Assembly (NCBI GenBank): GCA_029204225.1
Contig: CM055094.1
Span: forward strand, 8,293,234 to 8,357,233
Length of the DNA stretch: 64,000 nt
Reading direction: 5' to 3'
Source of the DNA: Diphasiastrum complanatum
Taxonomy: Eukaryota; Streptophyta; Lycopodiopsida; Lycopodiales; Lycopodiaceae
How positions within the stretch are numbered: position 1 is the stretch's first letter; every line of letters starts with the position of its first letter. Shown here one piece after another: positions 26,464 to 38,400 of the stretch. Made by a program: the position numbers and the translations under genes. The notes beneath the pieces were generated by a model. The model ran no database searches. It was not told where the DNA came from and worked only from the letters and a program-made list of their open reading frames with translations.

Positions 26464-27205
26464 TGTAGTGGGTTTCTTTCCTTGCCTAACCTGAATCCAA
26501 GATCTAGTCAATCTAGCATCAAAGAGACGGAGTTAGTTGTCACGCATAGGTTCGTTCCCATGAGAGCGATAGTATAGTTCAGATTTCGACATGAATGGAG
26601 GACCTAACACCAACATCCATTAACACTAAGCATTAACACTACATCCATTAACCCTAAATCCACAACAATGATAGAAACTTACTCTTCTCTCTCTCCTTTT
26701 CTCTCTCACAAAAAGCATAAGAAATGGCAATCCCAATAATGATCAAATCCAACAATTAACAAATATAAAGGAAGCATAAGAAATGGAGGAAAAGAGAGGA
26801 AGAGCAAGGACATTCATCAATCTATTTCTAAAGAGAATTAATCTGGTTTATTGAAATGAGGAAATGAACATTAGGAGCAACTCGAGTTGGTCCCTTTTTA
26901 TAGTAGAGAGGAGGACCCTGGCCTTTGAATCCTATTGGTCCAGTCTTGCCTATCTTTTAATTCAAATTTAAAAAAGTGTGGAAACTATCAAAATTGGAGG
27001 GAAACCCAACTTTATTCACTAACTTGACATTTAGGCCCTGCGACATTAAAAGTCTCGCAAAAAGGCCTAAAATCCTTTTATTAACTTTCTAATTAATCAA
27101 GTAACTATGTGATCATTGGGTTGGACTTACATACGCAGGGTGCCAAATACCTCTCACTTATTAACTAGGGTTAGGGTTGCCTTGGGATCCACAAACCCTC
27201 CAACA
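26464..27205 (-). repeat. 5' LTR of the Ty3 element
   Basis: 742 bp, TG...CA, aligned end to end with 18823-19564 and with the same length. Promoter elements are not assigned. Confidence 0.95.
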
Positions 27206-27893
27206 GTGTGTGTGCGCGTGTGCGTGTGCGTGCGTGCGTGCGTGTTATCCCGCCAATCGTCCCACAGAACAAGATAACCACACTAGGTGATGCAATAGGT
27301 ATATCTAGTGTGGTTATACCTGCTGCACACCTGAAAACATATAGGATGCTGAAATAAGAACCAAGTGAAGACAAGTACCCCAAGGAATAAGTATCAAATA
27401 TAAGTCTCCCTATGGAAGATTTTTTTCGATGACAAGTATTCCCATTCAGGAATGTCAACAGATACTTACATTTTCTATAGACCATAATGTCAAGTATATC
27501 TTGAGATTTCTCAATAGCATCCTAGAATTGAGATAAACAATCAAGATATGAAAATAGTTTATCCAAGCCTACTTTCGAACTAGTCCACAATACATGCCAA
27601 ATTTTACACCAGTCTACATGAGAAGGAAAAATTTTATAATCATAATGTAAGCAAGCCGTATGGTTATAAAACCAAGTAATTGAAACTTGTCAATGAGCTG
27701 TTCAATACCGGTTATAATGCCTCATGTAGTAAGGGACAAGACAATAAAAGATAAAGTGCATACCAGTGTAGGATAATAATTTTATGTGTAACTTGACACA
27801 TTGACAAACCAGTATTGATGGCGAAATGTTAGTAGGCAAATCTAGCCAGAAAATGATTGGATATTCAAGAGGAATCCTCTCCAACGCAAGTGT

Positions 27894-27936
<43 letters not shown>

Positions 27937-28495
27937 CTAACAAATCTAAACAAAACTGAACATAGTCGCCACAATACAACACATACGAATCTTAAAGTCA
28001 ATTAAATTCGTATACTTTCATGTCATTATGGTCAAAAGACAACCATATTTTCTCAAAGATGATGCCATCAAATATGTCTTAAGATTTTTCAATAGCATTC
28101 TAGAACCGAGATAAACACTCAAGATAAAATAGTAGTTTTTCCCAGCCAAATTCCGAACTAGTTCATAATACTAGCCAAACTTTACCCCAATCTAGTAGTG
28201 ACATAACTGCTTGGGAAGCATTTCTCAAGTCATACAACCATAATGTAGGAGGCCGTATGGTTAAAAAATCACATTTGTCAATGAAATCATCTCGTCCAAT
28301 ACACACAATAGTGTAGTAAGGGACACGATAATGAAAGACAAAGTACAAACCCATGTAAGATAGTAATGTCAATAGTAACTTTGAAACACTAAAAACCCAG
28401 TATTGTTGGTGAAATGTTACAAGGCAAATCTAGCCAAGTATGGTTGGATTTTTGAGATGAATCCTCTCCAACACATGAGTGGTGTGTGTGTGTTT
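27206..28495. repeat. Tandem segmental repeat block Q, two copies, plus a partial P copy
   Basis: After the rest of the TG/CG tract (27206-27243), block Q occurs at about 27487-27930 and again at about 28060-28495. Shared blocks include TTTTTCAATAGCAT-like, GTAGTAAGGGACA and CAAATCTAGCCA, ending in a GT tract. Between them, 27933-28015 is a short copy of the start of block P (CCTAACAAATCTAAACAAAA). The order Q-P(short)-Q-P shows repeated duplication of a Q-P unit. The - strand has LINE-like flavour but no firm motif. Confidence 0.8.
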
Positions 28496-29438
28496 TTGAA
28501 GCTAACAAATCTAAACAAAACTGCACATTATCACACCAAACATACGAATATTAAAGTAAATCAAATTTGTATAGAGTCATCAAAGTCAAACATATCATAT
28601 TCACCAAACCTAACAATCAACAAAAGCTCCGAGTTGAGGAGAATATGCTCACTTGCATCCATCCACAATAACAACTGTGTTAGAACAAGGACATTATTGT
28701 GGGAACTACATGTGTCTACACATACTCTCAATTGTTATCCATGTCGCAACAAGTAGTCATTGCCAAGTTAGGTGACTCTAATTTTGTCCATATTATGAGT
28801 AAAAAGTTAGACATTGTTTCAACTTTACTCAAAGTTATAGAATTTTAAGGTTAACAATGTATCATCAGTGCTGGAAAGTCAACAATTACAAAAGTACGAC
28901 TAAAATAGACAATTACATCCAGACTAGTTTTATAGTAGAGTTCAAAACTATCTGCCATTATCCTTTTCAAAATGCTTATCGGAACACCATCCCCTTTTTT
29001 TCTATTAGAAAAATGTTTATTGCACTATCAATTTCAAATTGTCAGAGCATTACCGTCCACAAATTAGTATATATAGACTTTAACAGACAGGTTTAATCCA
29101 AGTCATATAACTAAACCCATCATACCATTTATATCAGAAATAGTCGAAGTGTAACCAAAGGTTTAAACAAAGCAGTACACTTCGAAGGAGACCTTGTTAA
29201 TGAAAGTTAAGCATCAACGAGTAGTAAATTCATGATCATTTCATGGCACTTCAACTCTTCATTACTGTTAGTAGCAACAACCATATTGAGGGGATTAAAA
29301 GACTGTTCACACGAATTTTCTCATTGTTAACACTTAGAGTGTTGTACGAAGTCTGATCAAAGAACTCAAGACAATTTGTTCATTGTGATCATAGTGACTG
29401 AAACAAGCAAGTAAATCATGAGAGCATTTCTTAATTAG

Positions 29439-29477
<39 letters not shown>

Positions 29478-29489
29478 CGTGCGTGTGCT
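28496..29489. repeat. Segmental repeat block P, copy 3
   Basis: Closely matches 17838-18822 in order and length and ends in a TG then GC/GT mixed tract (29441-29489). This copy carries no LTR element, so its tract represents an uninterrupted version of the insertion site at 18.8/27.2 kb. Confidence 0.9.
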
Positions 29490-30769
29490 GCTTATCATGC
29501 ATGAGCGCATGCTATTTTGTCCATTTGTTTCATCTTTTTGTATTTTTATATTTGGTAAATGTGCATTAAGATGTTGCTACCTTTCCTTCTTGTAAGATCT
29601 ACCAATAAGATGTTTCAGTGTATAAGGAAGTTTGCTTAGGCGTGTTGCATCTTACATAAGCTTATCTTTCTACTCTTCACTTGTGAACATCATTCCATTG
29701 TCTATTGTAAGTATGTAGCCATATTTTTTGTCATCCGGACACAATCCTATCATAAGTCACTAATCCTCTTGCCTCGCTTCCATCTCCCTCGATGATCTCC
29801 GACTCCTTGCCTTATTTGGTGTTAGTTTCTCCATTTTCGATAGGGAAATAGGCTCCAAAAAAAAAGCAGATTATGTTTTGATAGCAAGAAGACCAAAGAG
29901 CTAAGAGCTAGTCAAAAGTTTAAAAAAAAAAAAAGCGAATCTTAAAAATTGAGAAAGAGGCCAAACAGGCCCACGTAATTCAATGTGATGCTACTTTAGA
30001 CGTAGTAAGATGCATTTGACTATCTTAGATCCCTAGGTTCTTAAGTCATTGAACCTAAGCCATGGCGTTCTGGTTTTCTTGATGGAAAGGTGAGTAATGA
30101 CAAAATTTTATAGAAAAATGAATCCCAATCAGTCCTAAAAGTGATGGAGAATGCACCAATGAATGATCTAGATCAAAACGAGAAGCTAGAATCAAGACTA
30201 GTTATGAAAACTAGCTTATCTAAGCATTTAGCTCCTTAGGCACATAGACCTGATGAAATCTTAAATACATCAAGCTTCCCTAACCTGTAAGACACATTAG
30301 TACCTTCCAATCAATGTCATAAATGCACAAGAACACTCAAAGATTGATGCTACAACTTGCCACTCAAAGACAATGTTGATGGAAGTGGAACAACTTAATT
30401 TTTCTTTATGTTTTGATGGAGATCCCATCACATCTTTATATATTTCGAGCTTGGATCTGAACATTTAGGGCACCTATGATCTTATCACCCTAACCCTAAC
30501 ATCTAACCTAATAGGTCATTGGATCCACCCTAATATGGATCCAAAAACAATTTAAGACATGCTCTTTTTAGCTCCTAGAATTTTTCTAGCTTATCTAAGC
30601 ACACTTTGGCCTCATTTCTAAGATGTTATCACAATGTATTATGAGGAATGAAGTCTTTGGAAAGCATCCTATGCTATTTGGCACATGTGTCATCTATTTA
30701 CATGGCCATCTTGCCAATTACAATGCATGTGACCAAAATTGGTCAAGCTAGAATTGTGAAATTTCAACA
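29490..30769 (-). repeat. Possible 3' LTR of a second LTR element
   Basis: On the - strand a purine run (AAATTTGAGGAGGAG) at about 30770-30784 abuts TGTTGAAATTTC, as a polypurine tract abuts a 3' LTR. The sequence then runs left without coding potential. The LTR end and its partner were not found in the window. The left portion (29490-29960) may be ordinary intergenic DNA. Confidence 0.45.
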
Positions 30770-30784
30770 CTCCTCCTCAAATTT

Positions 30785-32340
30785 AGCTTGATGAGACTAT
30801 CCTGGATCAATAATAATTACATGCATAAAAACAACATAATTAACAATTTCTTGATGTATGTAGTGAGTATGATCACTTATTACAATATAATTTGAGCTCC
30901 AAGCTGTCAAATGTAGTGAGAGCTCCATAAAGGTTGTCTTAAAGATCCAAGCTTTGTCTTTGGTAGGTTGTTGAATGATCACCTTGGGATGAAAAATGTG
31001 AGTCTCTTCCTCAAAATAAACGTGAAAAACAACAGCTTTCCATAAGATCCAACTTTTGTATGAACCAAAGCTTGAGATATCACCATCTTGACTTTCCCCA
31101 CCAAAACAATGAACTCCAACTTGCCATCCTTCCAATGAAGGCCTTCACTCCTTGGAAATTCAAGAGTGAACCGATCACAAGATGAGGCCTTTGAATACAT
31201 CTTTGAAACTCCAATCAAAGTAGTAATGATCACTATTTCATCATCATAAGATATAGGATCAAAAACAATGTTCATACTAGCATCATCAAAGGACATTGTC
31301 AAATACATGACATGTTTTTTATCAAACACAAAGTAAGATGAGTAAAGGGAGATATGAATAACTTCCTTGTTGTTTCTTTCTCTTTACCCAAACCTTCATA
31401 TTGATGTAGATTCAGGTCTCTTTTGCTTTGAGACACGTGCTCCTTCTCGGGTTCCTCCTTGATGTCTTTTTCCTTCAACATGCTCACTCCCTCTTGGTGT
31501 TGATGATGGAAACATGGATCAAAACCATGACTTTGACTCTCAAGGACTTTGTTTTCAAGTCTCAAAATCTGAATGTTCTCCTTCTCAACATGATAATTTT
31601 TCAAGTCAACAAAACAATCATCAGGATCATTTATGCCAAATTGACTAGTCCACAATTGCTTATTTTTTAGCTTAAGTTTTCTTCAGAAGTTAGCTCTCAA
31701 GCGTCTCTCATATTTGAGCTCTCTCATCTCTAAAACTCCTTATCCTTTTTGTATTCAATCGCTTCCATCTTTATATATGAGTGTTTCATAATTTGTCTCA
31801 TTCTGTGTTGTCTTATTTGTCTATATGTCTATATGACCATTAGCAATTTGCATTACATACTTGTTGAACTTGAAACTAATGAGGCCAAATACTCTTGTAT
31901 AGATATAAGTGTTCTTCAAGGATGATTCACTTACTCTCATACAAGATTCACAATATGTCTCTTGAAAAATGAAGCCAAAATCTTTCAGCTTATAAATGAA
32001 AATATCATACTTACTTCTAGCACATTCAACCTTGTCCACAAAAATGAGCATTGATAACTCCATTTTTGCTCTTGTGGCTCTCCTTGGAATAGTTGAAGCT
32101 CTCAAATTGCTCCTCTTGATCAAGCTCCTCCTTGATCTCAACCATATCTTTCCCAATATGATTCTTAGAGGATTCATCATTATAGCTTACAAACATTGTG
32201 ACTCTAGCGTTTCTCCATGTGCTTGCAAAATGTACATCCAAATGGATCAACTTAAGAGGGTGAGTAGTCCTAGTGATAGATGATCCTTTCACATGGTTTT
32301 TGAAGTTAAAAAATGATCCTGAAGTGTTTTTTATTTCCAA
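30785..32340 (-). pseudogene. Broken ORFs, probably the 3' internal region of an LTR element
   Basis: Overlapping - strand ORFs of 104-119 codons (32340-32026, 32180-31821, 31655-31299, 31329-30979, 31135-30797) look like one or two genes broken by frameshifts. Visible segments include HPLKLIHLDVHFASTWRNAR, DMVEIKEELDQEEQFESFNY and FDDASMNIVFDPISYDDEIV. I cannot assign a domain. Their position upstream of a polypurine-like run suggests the end of a retroelement polyprotein. Confidence 0.4.
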
Positions 32341-33782
32341 ATCTCCACATAGCTATTTGTGAACACCTTGATAAGAGCAGGTTGTTATAAGAGAGGATGT
32401 TTCATGTTTGCATGAAATGAATTTCTAGCCTTATAGTCACTCCTTGTGGAGAAACAAAGACGAAGTTTGCCATGATCATCACTTGAAGAAAAGGGCTTCT
32501 ATAAAGGGAGAGCTTGTTCTATTATACAATGCCAATAAATTCCAAGAACTTAAGTTCAAAAGCAAGATCCTCCTTTTATGGAGCAATAATTTTGAAAGTG
32601 TTAGGTAGTGAACTTCCAGATAATCCTATGAATGGTAATCATTCAAGAAGTTTTTATATAAGTGACCACCATTAGGAAGTATAGTTTGCCAACTATATCT
32701 GATTAAAACTCAATGTATATTGTCACTTTTCGTATCTTCTATCATTCACTTTTTTCGTTCATTTATGCAATAACACAATGAAATGAATGAGATATGATCA
32801 ATAAAGGATGCACACTACCCTATGAGGTCGTGGTGTTTTTGTGATGTTTTTTCAATAGAATTTTACAGATTTTACATTTTCTAACCTCAAATTAGTTCTA
32901 TTGGATTTTGTGAATTTCGACTTAACTGGGTTGTAATTTTCTAGTATATTAAATTTTGGATGTACTATAAATATTTGTCTACAATTGGAACATTTTTATA
33001 CGTTTTGATTTTCTTTCTTTTTGAATTGTATAGGTATTAGTTCGTTCTATGTGGGATCCAAGTAGTGGTATACATTACATTGTTTAGGCTTGCACAACAT
33101 TGACGCTAGATTAGTAATAAGTTTATTTCATTAAGTAATCTAGAAGAGTGCTTAGTTGATTTTGGTTGCCAATATGTCAATTTTGCCGAATAAGGCTATT
33201 CATCACATAATATTTTTAGACTCCAAAGATGGCATGCCGATGTCCATAGCGAAACAACCCGAAAAAAAAGAAAAAGTTGAAGCATCCAATAATGACTATA
33301 AGTAGTCAAGTTTTTTCTTAAAAGCCACAATGTGAATTCTTGTGCTCTTCACACTCAGCTCATTGATCATAAGAACCAATTCACACAAGTCATAGATGTA
33401 CCCATTGGGCCTTCCTACTCAATCTGAAAGCCATCATTCTAAGAGGAAATGATAGTAGACAATGTCAGAGAACAAGATTCAGATTAAGGTCACCTACTCA
33501 TCTGCTCTTTGAGTCACCAAAGCAGTTCCCTAGGAGATCACCTGCTCAAGACATATGTCATAGTAGTTTTTCTTGTCAATCAACATGCTGATGTATTATG
33601 TGATGAAAAACATGATTGTGAAGATACAGGAAGACAAGTGGTGGTGGACATGTATGTTTTGACAATTTCACCCTTTCTGAGAAATAATACATCACACAAT
33701 TTCAAAATTCAGCAGGAGAACTGTTCAGTGTTGCTAACTGATTATCAGGAAAAATCTTGTTCAGCACTATCGAAAAAGCATC

Positions 33783-33785
<3 letters not shown>
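32341..33785. other. Intergenic, nothing recognised
   Basis: AT-rich sequence without a supported gene. The ORF at 33509-33928 ends in arginine-glutamate repeats read from the GA microsatellite and has no domain. Confidence 0.5.

Positions 33786-33845
<60 letters not shown>
33786..33845. repeat. GA microsatellite
   Basis: About 30 GA units. It marks the left edge of the duplicated terminal-exon unit, as the tract at 35132-35177 does for the second copy. Confidence 0.97.
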
Positions 33846-33848
<3 letters not shown>

Positions 33849-35127
33849 CTTTTGAAATACTCAATTCTATTGTTGACAACATCTTTTATTTCATGCCCAA
33901 TCAGCACATCCTACAAGGGTTTTCTTGATTTTCAAGAAAAGAAAACCACATTTTGTACATTTATACAGATTCAATAGATGCGGAACAGTGCTCTGTGCTT
34001 TGAACTATGATCTAGATCCGAACTTAAATAGAAAAAATATATATACAAAAAGCCATAATCTGTTCCAACCTTAGTTGCCCGTTCTGGAACGGAACGCGTT
34101 CCGTTTTGGAATGTGACCTAAAAAAAAAGATAAAAAAACGTATTTTTTTCACTAAGGATTTAATTATTAAAACATGCAGCAAAATAACTAAAAAACAGAA
34201 AATTAACTACAATAAACAGAATTACAAAAAAAACAGAAAATTAACTACAATAATTTAATTGATAAAACATGCAGCAAATTTACTGAAAAACAGAAAATTA
34301 ACTACAATAAACAGAAATACTAAAAAACAGAAAATTAACTACAGTCTACAATAATTTAATTGATAAAACATGCAGCAAATTAACTAAAAAACAGAAAATT
34401 AACTACAATAAACAGAATTACTAAAAAACAGAAAATTAACTATTATAGGAGTGTTGGGAATGGAGTAGAATTACCTGAGAATTCATGTCAATAACAACAA
34501 TCTACTGTGCTCGGCTAAATAGCCTACGTGAAGAACAATCTACAAGAACTTGAGAAAAGAAACAACGAACGGGTTCACACACTTGTATACGTACTGAAAG
34601 AAACTAAACGCACAAACAAGTATCCAAATCTGATGCCTACAGCATATTCTATGCCCATCAAACTAAAAAACTTAAGAAAAAAAGATGCGGAAAAAACTTA
34701 CGAAATGGGATCTGAAAAACAAAACTATGATCACTCCTGAATCCTGCAGCTGATCACACTGACATACCCCAAACAATGATGACTGAAAAAGGACAGCACA
34801 TTCACCACTCAGCTCATCCCCAAAATGCATGTAGGCGCACTTTCCTTGCTCGCTACCTTGCTCGCTATCTGTGAAATGCAGAATGTGCGGGCCAGCAGGG
34901 TCGTTTATCATTTTTTTTTAACTTACACTAACTCGTTCCAACCCAGTACGTTCTGGAACGTACGGAAAGGACAGAACGGAATGTTCCGACCCATTTTGGT
35001 CAGAACGGGCTTCTAAGGTTCCAACAACAAAAAGATGTGAAAAAGGAAGGACGGAGATGGTCACAATACTACTAGCCATGTTCCGACTACTATGGTCAGC
35101 TGTATGAAGCTTTTGTGCTTTGATGTG

Positions 35128-35131
<4 letters not shown>
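33846..35131 (-). pseudogene. Duplicate of the GFS12 terminal exon and 3' flank, split by a transposon
   Basis: Sequence 33846-34069 plus 35018-35131 is a second copy of 35178-35530: the 3' flank and much of the last coding exon of the GFS12-type gene. Shared blocks include CCCAATCAGCACATCCTACA, GGAACAGTGCT and GGACGGAGATGGTCACAATA. The copy lost a segment of about 30 bp that holds the last codons and the stop. Its exon part has a 3-bp insertion in CACAATACTACTAGCC. A 948-bp element interrupts it. It lies downstream of the true stop, so it may be transcribed only as read-through. Confidence 0.88.
34070..35017. mobile_element. Non-autonomous hAT-like DNA transposon, 948 bp
   Basis: The element is flanked by the 8-bp direct repeat GTTCCAAC (34062-34069, 35018-35025). 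Its ends are imperfect inverted repeats: CTTAGTTGCCCGTTCTG at the left and, on the opposite strand, CTTAGAAGCCCGTTCTG at the right (15 of 17 match). The terminal regions are rich in GGAACG/CGTTCC motifs. The uninterrupted paralogous site at 35437-35444 has GTTCCAAC once, proving insertion. The interior contains A-rich tandem repeats (34150-34440) with ACAGAAAATTAACTAC and no transposase. An 8-bp duplication is typical of hAT elements. Confidence 0.88.

Positions 35132-35177
<46 letters not shown>
35132..35177. repeat. GA microsatellite at the duplication junction
   Basis: 23 GA units separate the two copies of the terminal-exon unit. The junction GTGTTGC-AGAGAG truncates the exon copy here. 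Confidence 0.97.
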
Positions 35178-35179
<2 letters not shown>

Positions 35180-35405
35180 TGTCACTTTTGCAATACTCCG
35201 TTCTATTGTTGACAACAACTTTTATTTTATGCCCAATCAGCACATCCTACAAGGGTCTTTTTGATTTTCAGGAAAAGAAACCCACATTCTGTACATTTTA
35301 TACAAATTCAATAGACACGGAACAGTGCTGTGCTTTGAAACTATGATCTAGATCCAAACTCAAATAAAAATTGTATATAGAAAAGGACAATCTGTCAGAA
35401 GAAAA

Positions 35406-38400
35406 TTACCGGCATATTTTTAGAAAGCCATCATCTGTTCCAACAACAAAAAGACGTGAAAAAGGAAGGACGGAGATGGTCACAATAGTAGCCATGTTCC
35501 GACTACTACGGTCGGCTGTATAAAGCTTTTGTGCTTTGATGTGTTGCTTTGGTTGCTTTTGTTGGCTCTGCATACAAAAAACAAGAGGTAAAAGGCCACT
35601 ACTTCCCAAATCGATCTCACACTAACATGGTTGGACAGTGCCACTTTGTTATTGGATAGCCAATTCATACTACTCTAAAATTAAAGTCTATTGTCAAGTA
35701 TGAATTTATAAACTGTTATTTTGTTCATATGCAAGGCATCAATAGAAATGATCTTTCATAGTAACCGCAAATAGCAATTTGAAGCCTTCTGAATCGATTC
35801 GAGATTCTTTTTTTCAACCCTTTTTATCTTATCTGATTATTTCCACATTTTCTTCCAAAAAAATTGGGAACATCAGGGCATTTTTTAATCGATTTGCAGT
35901 GCAACAATTTAAACTTCAAACAACAAATTGCATTGATTCAAATCGACTTGCCACAATGGCTTAAATGATGCACAAAACTTCAGCTCTATCCTATAAATAT
36001 TATCATAGAGAAAGGCAGTAACAGTACTTACTAATGGCATTTTTGGAAGGGTTGACAACCCAATTTTGCTTCCAACAGCTGACAAAATGTTGTTATTCCA
36101 CAATGAAAAACTTGCCACGCCATCCCCATGTCCCTGATAAAGTTGCAATTCTGCTGGCAAACCCCTGCACAGACAACCTCTTCTGAACATCTATACCCCA
36201 CAGCCTTCAAAATGCTCATTTGCAGGCACAAATTTAGCTAGCAAAAATACATACCTTCTGAGGTCCCAAAGGCGCAGAGTCTTATCAACAGAACTCGACA
36301 GAATATAGTGGTCATCAAGAACTCCCATCTGCATCAATGTAGAATTTAATCAGTCAACAGTTATTTCAAATGGTTAGACTGTGACACAACAATAAGATAA
36401 ACAGGAAAACTTTATCTGTACAACTAGGTGTGATCACACCTTTGTGATAGCAGCACCATGAGCTCGCCAGTGACTAAGAACACTACCACTTCTGTAGTCC
36501 AGTAAACTACAATGCCCAGAACTAAATCCAGCTGCAATCCATGGTGAAGCAAGGTGCTTCTTATCCTGAGATTCTTCTCCTCCAGTAGAGCAAATGGCTG
36601 AAACATAGGAAGGAAGTGGCACCTCTACAGGCTCACAGCGCCACGAAAATAAACGACGTCCTTCTGTTATATCTATGAATCTGCAAGAAAACAGAAATTT
36701 CTAAGCAAAATAATTTTCTATAGCTATTGTGCTCCCAGGGGTTTGAAGCTCTGCAAAGGATAAATAAATTGCTCAACAACAGTCAGAGTAAGTGGTCATC
36801 ATTGCAATAAAGCCGAAAGAATGTAGTTTCCTATGACTCAGATGATAATAGAGCGTTCCTTTTCAAAATGTGTCCTCCAATAAGTGGCATGTTGGTGAAG
36901 GCCTCGTTTCCTCTGCTTGAGGTTTGGAGTTTGGCTTTATTCACTGGCACAATTGTGCAATTCAAGCAACAAAGGTTTGGGGGAAGGTAACGTTTTGTGA
37001 ACCTGATTCTCAAACCCTAAACCCTTATCACCACTAATGATCATTAAAATGTAATCGACGTCCAAAGTATGAAATCCAAACAGGTGTACTATTTTATAGG
37101 TTCTCTAGAATAATATACATAATGCTTTGTTAATAGCCAACTCTTCCAGATTGGAATCGGCAGAGGCTGATCGTGAACCAGCCGCACCGTGAGTTAATCC
37201 AGTTACAAGCAGCTGATTCTGAACCACCAGAAAACCTTAATCCACGCAGTTGCACAAATAAAGATGAACCTCATTCTGATTTTTTGATATATTCCATATA
37301 CCTATACGAACACATTACATTCCATGGTTATAAAAGATTCTGCACCTCATGCCTCTATCTACTGGATTTGAAATCTACATATAGAGTACGCAAAAACTCC
37401 AGCAATGTGCATACTCCATTTGAGAGAAAGTTTTTCCAGCTTTATAGAGATTGAAGATGGTAAGCCAAGTGAATTTGTTTTTCCTAAATCTAGCAAATTA
37501 TAAGGACCTAATACAATGTGTCGAAATTCAAAATGTAAAACATTTCTACTGACAAAAATTACCAGGATGCTGTAACCAGTGGAGCCAAAAAAATTTGTTG
37601 TAAGAAACCAGAAAGCACATTGTATCATCAATTTATTGGTGAAGCATGACATTATTCTACATGTCAAGGTCTGTATGAGGCTTGGGACATTGGAGTCTGA
37701 ATTCAACACTGCTAATGCAAACATTCTATATTGGAAAATAGATTGTTTAATTTGAGGATGGATGCAAAAGACAACCATCACAAAGTTTCTCATGAAGGTG
37801 AAAGACATCATAGATCGACTTGGAGCATGGTATCATTCTTGGGCTATTAGAGTGCCTTGAGCTAATTACAAGATCGTTCTAGTTTTCTTTAATTTTTGCG
37901 CCTATCTCAAACACATCAACTTCCAGTAGTATCATGTTGTCCACCACATTGGAGATACATTTATGGCATGATTAATAATTGATGTACTATGCTTTGTGGA
38001 TATTCGTGTGTTGCTTTGGGAATACTTGTTGTGACAACTTATGTCCTCTCGTTCAATATCTCCATTGGTGCATGCATTTTCTCATGAATCAAAGTATTTT
38101 TAGATAGTTCTATTTTCACATTTATTTATGATTGGCTATTACCAAAGCTAATGCTTGGGGCCTTTCTTCTAGTTTTTTAGGGCTTAGTAATTTTTTGTAA
38201 GCCTCACATTCAGGCCAATGTTTTTTAAGGGATGAAAAGTGTGTCTCCAAGCTTTACTCAGACCACCATGCACTCATTGTTACTTCGCGATTTGTATCCC
38301 ACAAAGTGCCTTCGACAGCGTTGAGCTCTACACTGAAACTACTTCTAAAATCAGCCCTGGGAATAGCGTGACTTTTGCTGGAAAAATTGATTGCAAAACT

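Larger units (their letters stand above)
18823..27205 (-). mobile_element. Ty3/gypsy LTR retrotransposon lacking integrase
   Basis: An 8.4-kb element on the - strand has 742-bp direct LTRs (26464-27205 is the 5' LTR, 18823-19564 the 3' LTR), both with TG...CA ends. It is flanked by GTGTG on each side (18818-18822, 27206-27210). A primer site complementary to tRNA-Asp follows the 5' LTR and a polypurine tract precedes the 3' LTR. Internally it encodes gag, protease, a long spacer, reverse transcriptase and RNase H, then an unrecognised ORF. Integrase is absent, because only about 1.05 kb separates RNase H from the polypurine tract and none of it reads as integrase. Stops and two frameshifts break the polyprotein. 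LTRs differ by a few percent by eye. The tRNA-Asp primer suggests an Athila/Tat-like (non-chromovirus) lineage. Confidence 0.93.

Noticed and set aside
33509-33928. 139-codon + strand ORF
   Set aside because: Its last part is microsatellite and duplicated 3' flank, and the rest has no recognisable domain.
34150-34440. Regular A-rich repeats resembling a short array
   Set aside because: Units are adjacent without unique spacers, lie within a transposon, and the genome is eukaryotic, so this is not a CRISPR.
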